This document shows positions 45,220 to 55,700 of a DNA stretch of 64,000 bases, one piece after another. A model generated the notes under the pieces. It was not told the DNA's origin. It did not search any database and was given only the letters and a program-made list of their open reading frames with translations. The stretch covers positions 28,651,732 through 28,715,731 of the forward strand of contig NC_088304.1 in assembly GCF_032854445.1 (NCBI RefSeq), in the 5' to 3' direction. A program made the translations under genes and the position numbers. Every line of letters starts with the position of its first letter. Position 1 is the first letter of the stretch. The DNA comes from Liolophura sinensis (lineage: Eukaryota; Mollusca; Polyplacophora; Chitonida; Chitonidae).

Positions 45220-45222
<3 letters not shown>
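44227..45222. other. No feature recognised
   Basis: AT-rich intergenic sequence without gene or recognised element. Confidence 0.5.

Positions 45223-45291
<69 letters not shown>
45223..45291. repeat. (TA)n microsatellite
   Basis: About 69 bp of pure TA repeat. Confidence 0.99.
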
Positions 45292-45698
45292 GGTCCAGTA
45301 ACGGATTTCTTTCGCGTCCATTGTATGACTGTAATTTTTGATATTGTCCCGGATCTGTGGTTGCCTGATTCACAATTCTATCTTAGTTCCGCTTAACCCT
45401 AGACCAAGGCCCACACGATATTCCAACGATTCATGTGAACGATTATATGGTAACAAGTTAGATGCCCCCTATAACACTGACGGTCACACTGAACTATTGG
45501 TAAAAAGCATAGTGCTGTCACGATGTTAGTTGCTCTAAGTTATTAGACCTCGTTACTCTAGAATTACTCAAAATGTGGTGATGTCATTACACTTATTAAA
45601 CATTTGCATGCCTCTAGTTTGTAACAGATCAGGAAGACTATGTTCAGCTGGTATAGTCTTGATCTTATTACCCCAAAACAACGTATAGCGGCGGTTCT
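45292..45698. other. No feature recognised
   Basis: Intergenic; a 63-codon frame here has no domain. Confidence 0.45.
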
Positions 45699-45862
45699 TA
45701 ATTTGTTTGTTTGGTGTTTGCGCCCTATTCAAGAATATTTCCCTTAAACGATGACGGCCAACATTAGAGTGGGGATACAGGGCAGGGCCCAGGGAAAACC
45801 CACAATCATCCACAGGCAGCTGGCAGTCCTCCCCAGGTATACGGCCGGAGGGGTCATTGCGA
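45699..45862 (-). mobile_element. SINE-1, diverged, head truncated
   Basis: 'gtttgtttggtgtttgcgcc', 'attcaagaatatttccctta', 'gcagggcccagggaaaaccc' and 'tccacaggcagctggcagtc'. Head absent. Confidence 0.75.
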
Positions 45863-46247
45863 TCACGGAAACCCCCGTATCGCGGTAAGACAATGATATG
45901 GAAATATTTTGTGAAGCTATAGTTTTACTGTTCTTTGTTCTCCAGTATTTTATTTATATGTATTTTTTCATAAAAATTGTAAATTTATCACAATAATTTC
46001 AATGTATTTTTAAACTAAACTATGATGCTGATGTTATTTAGTTTCATGAATTGCTCAGGAGAAAAAAAAAATCATTATAAAAGAATTAAGCATCTAGGCT
46101 TACGCAACGACATTTACGCGACACAATTCTTTCTACCTTTATGCTCAGGTGTGAATAAAATGCTTGAAATTTACTTATATACGTGTATATTGTCCGTCAG
46201 CAAATCTGACATTAAATTTCCGTTGTATACGAATAGAGAAAGACGGA

Positions 46248-46405
46248 CAAGAATGTTTCACTTATACGAGGAAACCGGGCAGAGCCTGGGGGAAACCCAC
46301 GTTCATCCGCAGGTTGCTGACAGACGTTTCCATGTTCAGACGGAGAGGAAGTCAGCATGAGCTGGACCTGAACTCACAGCGACCGCATTGGTAGGAGACC
46401 CTAAT
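46248..46405 (-). mobile_element. SINE-1, tail and head truncated
   Basis: 'gaatgtttcacttatacgag', 'gaaaccgggcagagcctggg', 'atccgcaggttgctgacaga' and 'gaactcacagcgaccgcatt'. The segment between the tail and the Pro-rich body is deleted. Confidence 0.8.
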
Positions 46406-46599
46406 AGACCCTATTTGAAGACTTCGTTGAGAAAGCTTACTGCTTTAAGAACGCGTGTTACCCCGTAAAGCTGGCTTGTTGCGCTAAGATAGCTCCTTTA
46501 AATATGGCTTGCTCCTCTGTCGTGTTGCATTGATTCCTCTGAATGAAAACTTTAGCACACCAGACGTCGACCGAAATGGACGTAAACTATGCAATAATG

Positions 46600-47060
46600 A
46601 CGGATTCATACAAAGAGAAGATGTCTGCAGTTTTCAATGATGCAGGAAAGACACAAGGTATTTTCTTGGCGAATGAATGCAATCAGTATCCCATCGTGCA
46701 CCATGCTAAAAATACAAGTTGCTCTTTGATTGTAATTTTGTATATCCAAGGTGAAGATCTAATTCAACATGACGAATATACAATCACTAACCCTGGATTG
46801 TGGAATTATCATAGGAACAGATATGAAGCACAGTGGCAGAAATTCTCGAGACATTGTTCATATTTACTTACAGTATATTGTGTATACTCTTAGCAATACT
46901 TCAGAAACGTGGATGAAATAACGCTGACTCATCAGTTTTTGCGGTAATAACTTGTGACGTTGATTGAAATCGTCACATAACACACAGGATTCAACAAGAG
47001 GTACAAGGCGTCATGTGTTCACGGCATATGAATGTTGCGACTTCGGTACTCTGCTATCCG
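46600..47060 (-). pseudogene. Retroelement remnant (RT C-terminus and 3' region)
   Basis: Two blocks match the minus-strand element at 19.6-20.3 kb in the same order. At 46620-46720, 'tgcagttttcaatgatgcag' and 'aatcagtatccca' match its 3' region. At 46940-47060, 'cttgtgacgttgattgaaat' and 'cacggcatatgaatg' match the RT C-terminal AYGVYI region in decayed form. No frame survives. Confidence 0.6.
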
Positions 47061-48139
47061 ATTAAGAATAATTTACTGATGTACTGCTAATTTGCAAAAG
47101 GGTCTGTTTCCTTTTTGCCCTGTGAATGTTGCAACATAAAACATAGTATTTCTTGAACTCTGATGAATAAATCCGTCTCAAAGCAGAAAAGGGAGCTGGC
47201 CTTACAATCGCCAAGACCCACCTACTGGGTGTTCAAACCTGCCATTGGACAAGAGATTTGTGTGTTTCTCACCTCACACACATTTATTATGGGACTTTGA
47301 CCGTTCGTGCAGTCTGAAAATCGTTGAAGACCACTTGTCTTCCACGAACACTGTTTGAATATTTGTACCTCACACATAGGAAAGTTTGTCAGGGATGTAC
47401 CTTCCTCTTCCTCTACCCAGAAAACTGACCGCCATCGTATAAGTGAAAACTTCTTGACAATATATTCAGCTAACGGAGTTGTGTCATCTCTGATCATCAG
47501 AAGGGTAACGCATGTTCACCGTGAAGTCTATGCCAATCAGCTACCTCCTAGTTTTGAAGGAGGTCTGTTGGTAGAATGGTCAAGATAGTTGGCGTGTATT
47601 GCTGGTGATTTGTATGGTGCTTGACTCTGAGGTACATATACCTGGTTCGTAACTCGGAGAGGTTTGGGCCAAATTTCACCACTGTCTACATGAGTTAATG
47701 TTATAACCAGAAAGTGTAAATCTCTAGTCACGATACCACTGTTACTTAACCTTCCGTTTCTATGTAAAAAAAAAAAATCTGAAAATTTGTGAAGCGCGCA
47801 ACTTCCAGCCCCTCACAAACCTTCTTGGTTTCCCCAGTATCCAGTTTCCCTAATATTACTATGCCTGAAAAGGCATTTTATACGTTATTACCACATAGCG
47901 TATAAACTATAAAGCAACACATCATTTCACCCGGTTTTTGTGAAATGTGACATCTTAATATCAATGTAAGCCAATATGGTGGTTAAAATAAGTATAACAA
48001 ATTACGCTCAAATTAGACAAATCAAGCTGTTGTTTTATTAACACAGAATAATGGACATCTACATCCGGGGTCTGAAGTCACATTATACAAATGCTTTTTT
48101 TGGTACATGATAGTTTCATCTCCAGGGAAACATGTACAT
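47061..48139. other. No gene recognised
   Basis: AT-rich, with a tiny SINE-1 scrap near 47429-47455 ('gaccgccatcgtataagtga') and an A-run near 47766. No exon seen. Confidence 0.45.
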
Positions 48140-48366
48140 ATTACTTTATACAATCAAAAAAAAAATCATGCTAAAATACATTCTGTTATTGCAGAAGATT
48201 ATTCTGTTAAATATAAAACACATATTCTGTTAATTTAACATAAAGATCCTATTAGACTAACATGATGTTGTGCTGAATATAACAGAACATTGTGTTAAAA
48301 TTAAAGAATGCATTGTAGTATCACTGAGATAACAGATTTTCTGTTCAGATTAACAGATTAATGTAT
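48140..48366 (+). mobile_element. MITE-like family C copy
   Basis: 'aaaatacattctgttattgc', 'cacatattctgttaatttaa', 'gatcctattagactaacatg' and 'aacagattttctgttcagat'. Both ends are rich in 'ctgttaa/ttaacag' inverse words, matching the copy at 55.54 kb. Confidence 0.65.
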
Positions 48367-48414
48367 CGATTCTATGTGGAATGGTCCAGCGATCGTCCTA
48401 CACAAGGATAATCC

Positions 48415-48591
48415 TCAACAACGACAACCAACGTTGGGTATACAGTTCTCTCCAGGCGTACAGCACTCTACCTTCCCCGGTAGAAACTCACAGCGCTTCG
48501 TACAGCCATCCCCAGCTGATCTCTGCAATATAAAGCCGTAGTTGGTGGCCTCGCACATTTGGATTATACATACCGCAAAAATTAAATCCAT
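48415..48591 (-). CDS. Possible small secreted Cys-rich peptide
   Basis: A 58-codon frame from Met at 48591: hydrophobic start MDLIFAVCIIQMCEA, usable as a signal peptide, then a C-terminal region with seven cysteines in the pattern C-x3-C-x8-C-C-x5-C-x5-C-x-C and a stop directly after the last Cys. This pattern is typical of disulfide-stabilised secreted peptides in general; I do not recognise the family and do not infer activity. An alternative reading is a last exon only: an acceptor-like 'tttatattgcag' ends just before the Cys-rich part, with a donor-like 'ggtatgtat' about 50 bp earlier. An odd Cys number and the short length leave real doubt. Confidence 0.35.
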   Translation of the reverse strand: MDLIFAVCIIQMCEATNYGFILQRSAGDGCTKRCEFLPGKVECCTPGENCIPNVGCRC

Positions 48592-48789
48592 TTCGTTGTA
48601 GGCATTTTTTGTTCGTTTCGAAAGCCATTTCATCTGGTAATATCTTCCTAGTGAATAGCTGAAATATTGCCCGAGTGGCAAGTATCTATATTCATACATT
48701 TACTTATCCCATGCCAATGCGATCATTTCAAACCTGGAAGAAAAGAGGTGCATCGGCACTATAGACAGGTTAAAGACTACACCTAAATG

Positions 48790-49440
48790 ATTACACAGGC
48801 ATGGTGAGTAAAAGTGAGTAAACGGTTAGACAGGTACAATAAATGCTTACAGTATAGTGGTGAGCAAATCATGTGACAGGTATAGTTACTAAAAGTGAGT
48901 AAACGGTTAGATAGGTAGATGTATGATGAGTAAATGATTACAGTGTAGTGGTGAGTAAATCATGTGACAGGAATAGTGACTAAAAGTGAGTAAACGGTTA
49001 GAAAGGCACATTTGTGGTGAATAAATGATTACAGTGTAGTGGTGAGCAAATCACAGATATGGTGAGTCTATGATTACACAGTGTTGTCAGTAAACATCAC
49101 GCATTTATGGTGAGTAAATAATTATACGAGTGTGACGTGCAAACGGTTACACAGATATGGTGAGTCAATGATTAAATTTGTATTCGGAGAAAATGAGTAC
49201 TCAGGTGTGGTGAGTATATAATTACTCCGGCGTAGTGATCAAATGTTTACGGATGCGTGGTGATTAAATGTTTACCGATGCAGGGTGAGTAAATCTTTTC
49301 GGATTCGTGGTGAGTAAATGTTTGCGGATGCATGGTGAGTAAATGTTAACGGATGCATGAAGAGTAAATGTTTACAGATGTATGGTAAGTAAATGTTTAC
49401 AGATGCATGGTGCGTAAATGATTACAGTGACATGTTGAGA
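48790..49440 (+). repeat. ~25-bp minisatellite (gtgagtaaatg type)
   Basis: Diverged units built on 'tggtgagtaaatgtttac' and 'ggatgca', with an older part (48790-49200) of longer, irregular spacing and a more regular part (49240-49420). Confidence 0.85.
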
Positions 49441-49483
49441 AGTCATGCAGACAAGCCTTGATCGCGCGACGACACAGGCACGG

Positions 49484-49915
49484 GCTTGGTGAGTGATTGC
49501 TTACATAGATATATCGGTGAGTGATTGCTTACATTGGTATGCTGGTGAGTGATTGCTTACATAGATAGATCGGTGAGTGATTGCTTACATAGGCATGCTG
49601 ATGAGTGATTGCTTACATAAGTATGCAGATGAGTAATTGCTTACATAAATATACTGGTGAGTGATTGCTTACGTAGGTATGCTGGTGAGTGATTGCTTAC
49701 ATAGATATGCTGGTGAGTGATTGCTTACATAGGTATGCTGGTGAGTGATTGCTTACATAGATATATCGGTGAGTGATTGCTTACATAAATATACTGGTTA
49801 GTGATTGCTTACTTAGGTATGCTGGTAAGTGATTGCTTACATAAGTATGCAGATGAGTAATTGCTTACATAAATATACTGGTGAGTGATTGCTTACGTAG
49901 GTATGCTGGTGAGTG
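49484..49915 (+). repeat. 28-bp minisatellite (gtgagtgattgcttac type)
   Basis: About 15 copies of 'gtgagtgattgcttacatag' followed by 'gtatgctg'. Variants alternate in blocks ('atagatcg', 'atgcagat', 'atactg'), and the string of variants from about 49612-49695 recurs at 49842-49915, showing block duplication. Evidently related to the adjoining 25-bp array. Confidence 0.95.
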
Positions 49916-51405
49916 AATACAGGCAAAAACTTGCGTAAAGAAAAGGAAAGCTAAATATTATGTAGGTAATGGTAACGGAAAGAGCGCCTAAAAGTAGGCA
50001 AAACCAAGAGTCCATTAAGTTGCGTTGGCCAAATATGTTGTGCCATTGTTACGCCGCTTTCTTTCATCAACTTAGGGAGGATGAGAAGGTAAGAAAGTTT
50101 AATATAATCACTCAGTGTGGAAAGTGCCATGGATTCTAGAACGTTTTGTTTTTTTGCAACAGCTGTCGAAGGATAAGAAGGCAAGAAAAAATAAAAAATT
50201 AAAGACAGCACCTGAGTAATGTTTATATCCACTAAAACACCACCACTCAAGGTCTCTTAGTCCGGCATTAAATATTTTCTAAGATTTTTTCCAACCCTGT
50301 AAAAGTTTAGTGAAACTTAGTCTTGACACAGCTTCCACACGTCTCCATTATCGACAACAGGATGACTCACGTTTACTATAGCTCTCTAACGCCGAAGGTA
50401 TTTTAAGTATAGTGGTCTAAGCAGTAGTTTATGGCAGATAAAAGTTGTGGGCGATAAAGCCTCAAGTGATTAATAGCTGTCTTGGAAATTGGGCATACTG
50501 TAAGAATATTTCTATAACTGCTTAATCTGCTGATACGGTAGGCCCACTGTGCCATTTACAAGGAACTCCAGCAACCCAGTTCAAATAGAATGCAAATGCA
50601 CGACTGGGGTATTCCTGGTTCAAGTCGTAGCCTCAGGAGAAGTTGTGCTGGTGAGTTTGACGTCTGTTACATGTTCTCAAAGTTACAGTAGGATTGTTAT
50701 ACAACTAGATTCTTGCTCAATTCTGAAACAAATCTAAGGACCACAGAGGCTGATCCAGGCTTTTGACTGTCGCTTGATTTTATGCTTCATTTTTGTCGTG
50801 GTGGATTCTTGGATGAGAGTAGTGCTTACCTAGTTATTGGGGGAACATGTAAATTTTTCCCTTCCTTTTTCCATGAACTCAGTTTATCACCCGTCCATTC
50901 AAAAGATTTAACTTGCCAGTTACAAAATTGGTTGTGTGGCAGGCTGTTCAGAAACAGCTACGACATCGGGTTATAGTGATAACTCGCGTTTGATTGGCTA
51001 AAACTAATAACATCGCTTTCGATTGGCTCATGGTGTGTGATTTTGCTCAGTTTGAACTGCGAAATGTCACATCACAAATAAAATAAAAGGTATAATTTTT
51101 AAACTTTATGTGGATACTTCAGAAAGGCATGTATACAAATGGTCTAGAGTTATCTTTTATTTTAATGTGCGGAGCGTTCCAAAAGGCAAGTTTTTGTCTC
51201 TAACCATTTCTATTTGCCTGGGGAAAGAAAAGTACGGAATAAAACAAAGCCGAAGTGGATGGAGAATACGATAAATGGGGTGATCTGGGAGGCTGGGGCG
51301 GAAGAGGTTGTTGTTGCTGGGTGTAAATCACGACTTCCGCTTTTCTGAAAGGAAACGACAGAAGCTAAGTAAAAAATGAGAATTATTGAGATAGTATTTG
51401 TACGC
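49916..51405. other. No gene recognised
   Basis: AT-rich intergenic sequence. Several short frames, none with a domain. Confidence 0.45.
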
Positions 51406-51460
51406 GATGATTAACCGCGTACTCAGGATTATTTACCTCGTTCCACGGAGGCCAGTTTTA
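51406..51460 (-). mobile_element. SINE-1 scrap at satellite edge
   Basis: 'gatgattaaccgcgtactca' and 'ggattatttac' resemble the SINE-1 tail block, followed by 'cggaggccagttttatgagt', which resembles its next block and runs straight into the 50-bp satellite. Confidence 0.45.
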
Positions 51461-52095
51461 TGAGTGAATGAAGGAAGGGGTGTACTTCAATGACACGGAG
51501 TCCAGTGTCATGACTGAATGAAGGAAGGTGTGTACTTCAGTGACACGGAGTCCAGTGTCATGACTGAATGAAGGATTGTGTGTACTTCAATGACACGGAG
51601 TCCAGTGTCATGAGTGAATGAAGTAAGGTGTGTACTTCAGTGACACGGAGTCCAGTGTCATAAGTGAATGAAGGAAAGTGTGCACGTCAATGACACGGAG
51701 TCCAGTGTCATGAGTGAATGAAGGAATGTGTGCTCTTTAATGACACGGAGTCCAGTGTCATGAGTGAATGAAGGAAGATGTGCACTTCAATGACACGGAG
51801 TCCAGTGTCATGAGTGAATGAAGGATTGTGTGCTCTTTAATGACGCGGAGTCCAGTGTCATGAGTGAATGAAGTAAGGTGTGTACTTCAGTGACACGGAG
51901 TCCAGTGTCATGAGTGAATGAAGGAAGGTGTGTACTTCAGTGACACGGAGTCCAGTGTCATGAGTGAATGAAGGAAGGTGTGTACTTTAGTGACGCGGAG
52001 TCCAGGGTCATGAGTGAATGAAGGAAAGTGTGTACTTCAATGACACGGTGTCCAGTGTCATGAGTGAATGAAGGAAAGTGTGTACTTCAGTGAAA
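51441..52095 (+). repeat. 50-bp palindromic satellite, 13 copies
   Basis: 'tgacacggagtccagtgtca' starts at 51491, 51541, 51591 and so on every 50 bp with no length change through 52041; a decayed first copy at 51441 makes 13. The rest of the unit is 'tgagtgaatgaaggaaggtg' plus 'tgtacttcaa'. The 20-bp core is an interrupted palindrome (TGACAC ... GTGTCA). Confidence 0.97.
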
Positions 52096-52644
52096 ATTTG
52101 GTTATTGAGTGAATCATGGGTGCTGAAGGTTCAGCTTGTTTTTCACTTAAATGACGTCGGTGAACTTTACGGGTGAGGAAACTGGAGTGCCCGAAGTAAA
52201 CCACGGACGTTCGAAACTCACAAACGTATCAACTAGATTTTGGATTTCCTGACAAATAAACCAGACTTAGGATAATGATTACCGCAGAGTGAGTCAAACA
52301 GAACAGCCAGTGAGGACAGACAGACAAGAGTGGGAAACAAACCCAATATGTTTTCTAGATGCACCTGTATATAGGGGAAAGCCGTCGATATTTGGTACAT
52401 TGGAAACGCCAATGGATAAGGAAGTGTTGTGTGGTGCTGTAGCCACAAGGTTTTGTGGAATGTGTCGTATTCTCGTAAGATAAGATTCACTAACCTGATT
52501 CCGATTAACAACTCGATAACACAGGTCGAGACAGAGATCAGGAAAAGCATGATTATATGTACAGATTTAAAGTGTAATGAATTTGTCAGTCCATCAATCA
52601 ATTAACCAAATAATTAATTCTTGTTAACCACGTAACACAATGTT

Positions 52645-52793
52645 TCAATCCAGAACAGGGCTCACCTTGTGTGTGTAGTGTTTTTGGGCGAGGAGTGGGT
52701 CAATGACTTTTATCCAATCGCTGACGCTCCAACTCGCGTCTGCGGGCACCGGAACTCCGTTTATCGTGAACCAAGGCGTCCCTGCAACACCTC
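52645..52793 (-). CDS. Gene B exon 4
   Basis: After acceptor 'ttctgttcacag': completes an Arg codon, then GVAGTPWFTINGVPVPADAS, SVSDWIKVIDPLLAQKHYTH, and a short end before TGA at 52645-52647. A donor-like 'aaggtgagc' at 52668-52660 leaves open a 3'-extended alternative. Confidence 0.8.
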
Positions 52794-55700
52794 CTGTGAA
52801 CAGAAAATAGCATTTTGGATGATTCTTTTTGTCACCAAACAGCACACTATATTACCATAATTGAGATAGACAGTGTACTGTTTGAGTTCAAATATTGAAT
52901 TGATTTATTTATATGATTAGTGTTTTACGTCGTTCTCAAGAATATTTCACTTATACGACTGAGGCCAGACGGAGGAAGCCGGGCAAAACCCAGGGGAAAC
53001 CCACGAACCTCTGCAGTTTGCTGACAGACCTTCCCACATACGGTCAGACAGGAATCAAGCTTGAGCTGGATTTGAACTCACAGCGACCACATTGGCGGGT
53101 CTGCGCCAGGGTCTGCGCCAGGGTCTGCGCCACACTGGCGTGCCCCCACATATTAGACAAATGCCAGGTTATTTGAGTTCATATTAACCAGTGTCACTGT
53201 TTACCTAATTAAACCGTGTTACACATATTACATTGTAGAACATTGTAAGCCTGTTTTTCACAATAGATTTCAAGAGTGAGGGAAAGATCAAACTTGACAT
53301 TGCGGGTTTTTCATGAAAAGAACACTAATATTTCCATATTGAAAGTAATGAGGAGTCGGCGTTCGAAAACATATGTGTGCGTGCAGGCGTATTTCGACTC
53401 AAACTTTTGTTAAATACACCAAACATACGTGTGCAGGAGTAGGCCTATTTCTTCTCAATAGGCCTAATGGTGTTAAATACAAAAGACTTACATGCGAATG
53501 TAATTCAGTGTTACATACACACAACTTACGTGTGCAGGCGTATTTCCATTCAATCCTGGTGTTGAAATCCAAGTCTGAGTTATTGGTTAGAAGATCTTCA
53601 AAGGTCGCGCCGGACAGACCCATTGTAGTGGCAATGGCTGAAAATTGTCTACAGAAATTAAAAAAAAAAATAAATAAGTAAACATAGGTAGGACTTGAAA
53701 TGCTGGATTCGTGCACATGTATACATGTATACCTGCTAACACCCAGAACAACAACAACATCAAAACCGAGCGGAAGTGTAATACAGAGGCTATGTCATTC
53801 CCACCGTTATGACACTTATGACAAATTCGAAAATGTAACGTACATGTACGGTTTTCAATTTTACTGATTCACACCATGGGTTAATGTACCCAACGTTTTC
53901 GTGACGAAAACTTGTCAGACATAAACAGTTTTGGGTGTCTAGCAGTTTGGACTGCCTGGCCGAAGGGGGGTTGCAAATCAACACGGCGCAATAACCTAGG
54001 AGCCTTTCATCAATGCCGTCGCTACATGTGATTTTCTAGTCCAACTCATGCTGGCTTCCTCTCCGGCCGTATGGATTGTTGTGGGTTTTCCCAGGGCTCT
54101 GTCCGCTTTCCTCCCACCACAACGGTGTCCGCCGTCGTGTAAGTGAAATATTCTTCAGTACGGCGTAAAACACTACGGAAGTAATTGATTTCAGGTGTTC
54201 TACATGTTTGATCTGTAACTTAAAAAGTTTTAATGCTCGAACGCTGAAAGCTGTACTTAACTGTAGAGATTGTACAGGATTGTATTCTGAATGTAGGTGT
54301 TTTTAATCTACTATTATTGGTTTTATAGCTGGAGCTGTTTATGGTTCTCTGAATCTTTCCTCATACTTTTAAAACTTTTAAATCGTCCCCATGTAAATAA
54401 CCCGGGAACTTAGTGTAAGACTAATCATTGCTTTCATTTCTTTACTGTATTCTTTATGTTCATGTATACCAAAAAACTAAAACTTCAACGGGCTTGTGAG
54501 ATTAATTCAAATAAACTTTTGACTGTGTTATTATTATTATTATTTCTTTATTATAAAATTGGAGCACTCACGAAAGTACATGTGCATGTATGTTGATATA
54601 ATCATGTCGGAATACATAAAAATTCGCCGTGGTCAGGCCATACTAAAGCTTTAAAAATTGTACCTGTTTCTACCTCGCTTGAAGCTGAGCATTCAAAGCA
54701 TCGAGCAAGGAAACGGGATTGGTTGCCCCAGTGTCAGTGTAATGTGATTGGGTGCGGGTATCATGTCTGGTGTCTTCGGCATGACACTTCTGTGGCGGCA
54801 GTACACTGGCGGCATGGACTTGCCTTGCCACAAGAAGACAGAATATATGTACACACACCTATTGACTCCTCTTCGTCATATGACTAAGAAATTGTTATGT
54901 ACGACGACAAACCTCAAACATGCATACATGTACATATATCGCAAATTCGTCATAAAAACGATTTATTGTGCACAGATCGAAGACTGGTTCTTACCCTACA
55001 GTATCATTCTCGGGAAGGTTATAGTTCAGTGCCTCGCCGAACTTTGCCTGATACTGGAACACGTTCGCCATCCACAGATACACTTTATCCATGTCTCCAT
55101 TTGTGAGATTGTTGACTACGTGAATGCCCTGGAATGGAATACAATTATAATACAGTACAATAGCACTTATGAACAAGAAAACGGAATTTCTGAAATTTCA
55201 CAACTGATTAATATTTATGGCGCCGTTCAGTGATCACTTCCATTTTCCGTCAAATAGATGTGCTGAACTGTGATCAAAATTTTGGGATCACACACCACTT
55301 TAAACTTTGCGTGAAAATAGCTTTTAAAGATGATGTGGGAGTCGGTCCTGATAGACTGATTAATGCGTATCTTTTTTTCAATCACAATGACATACAAGGT
55401 GGTCGTCGGGCATTGAATCCCCGAAATTTCTTTTCCTCCACTGTTGTGACTGGTACCTTGGTGGCAATAAGATGTCAACAAAGATTACAGTGCCGTTTAG
55501 ATCGTTTTGCTTGCTAAAATCACTCCGATTTCTTCAACACATACACTCAAAACATTTATCTGTTAAGTTTAACAGATTCTGCTATTGCACAAGATTATTC
55601 CATTAAACATAACACACATATTCTATTAATTCAACATTAAGATTCTATCAGACTAACAGGATATTATGTTGAATATTACAACACAATACATTCTAGCATC

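Noticed and set aside
46543-46893. 116-codon plus-strand frame as a gene
   Set aside because: It is antisense over a retroelement remnant that matches the element at 19.6 kb on the other strand.
52233-52601. 122-codon minus-strand frame as a fifth exon of gene B
   Set aside because: It has no similarity to gene A and lacks a clear acceptor. Kept only as a possibility through the donor-like site in exon 4.
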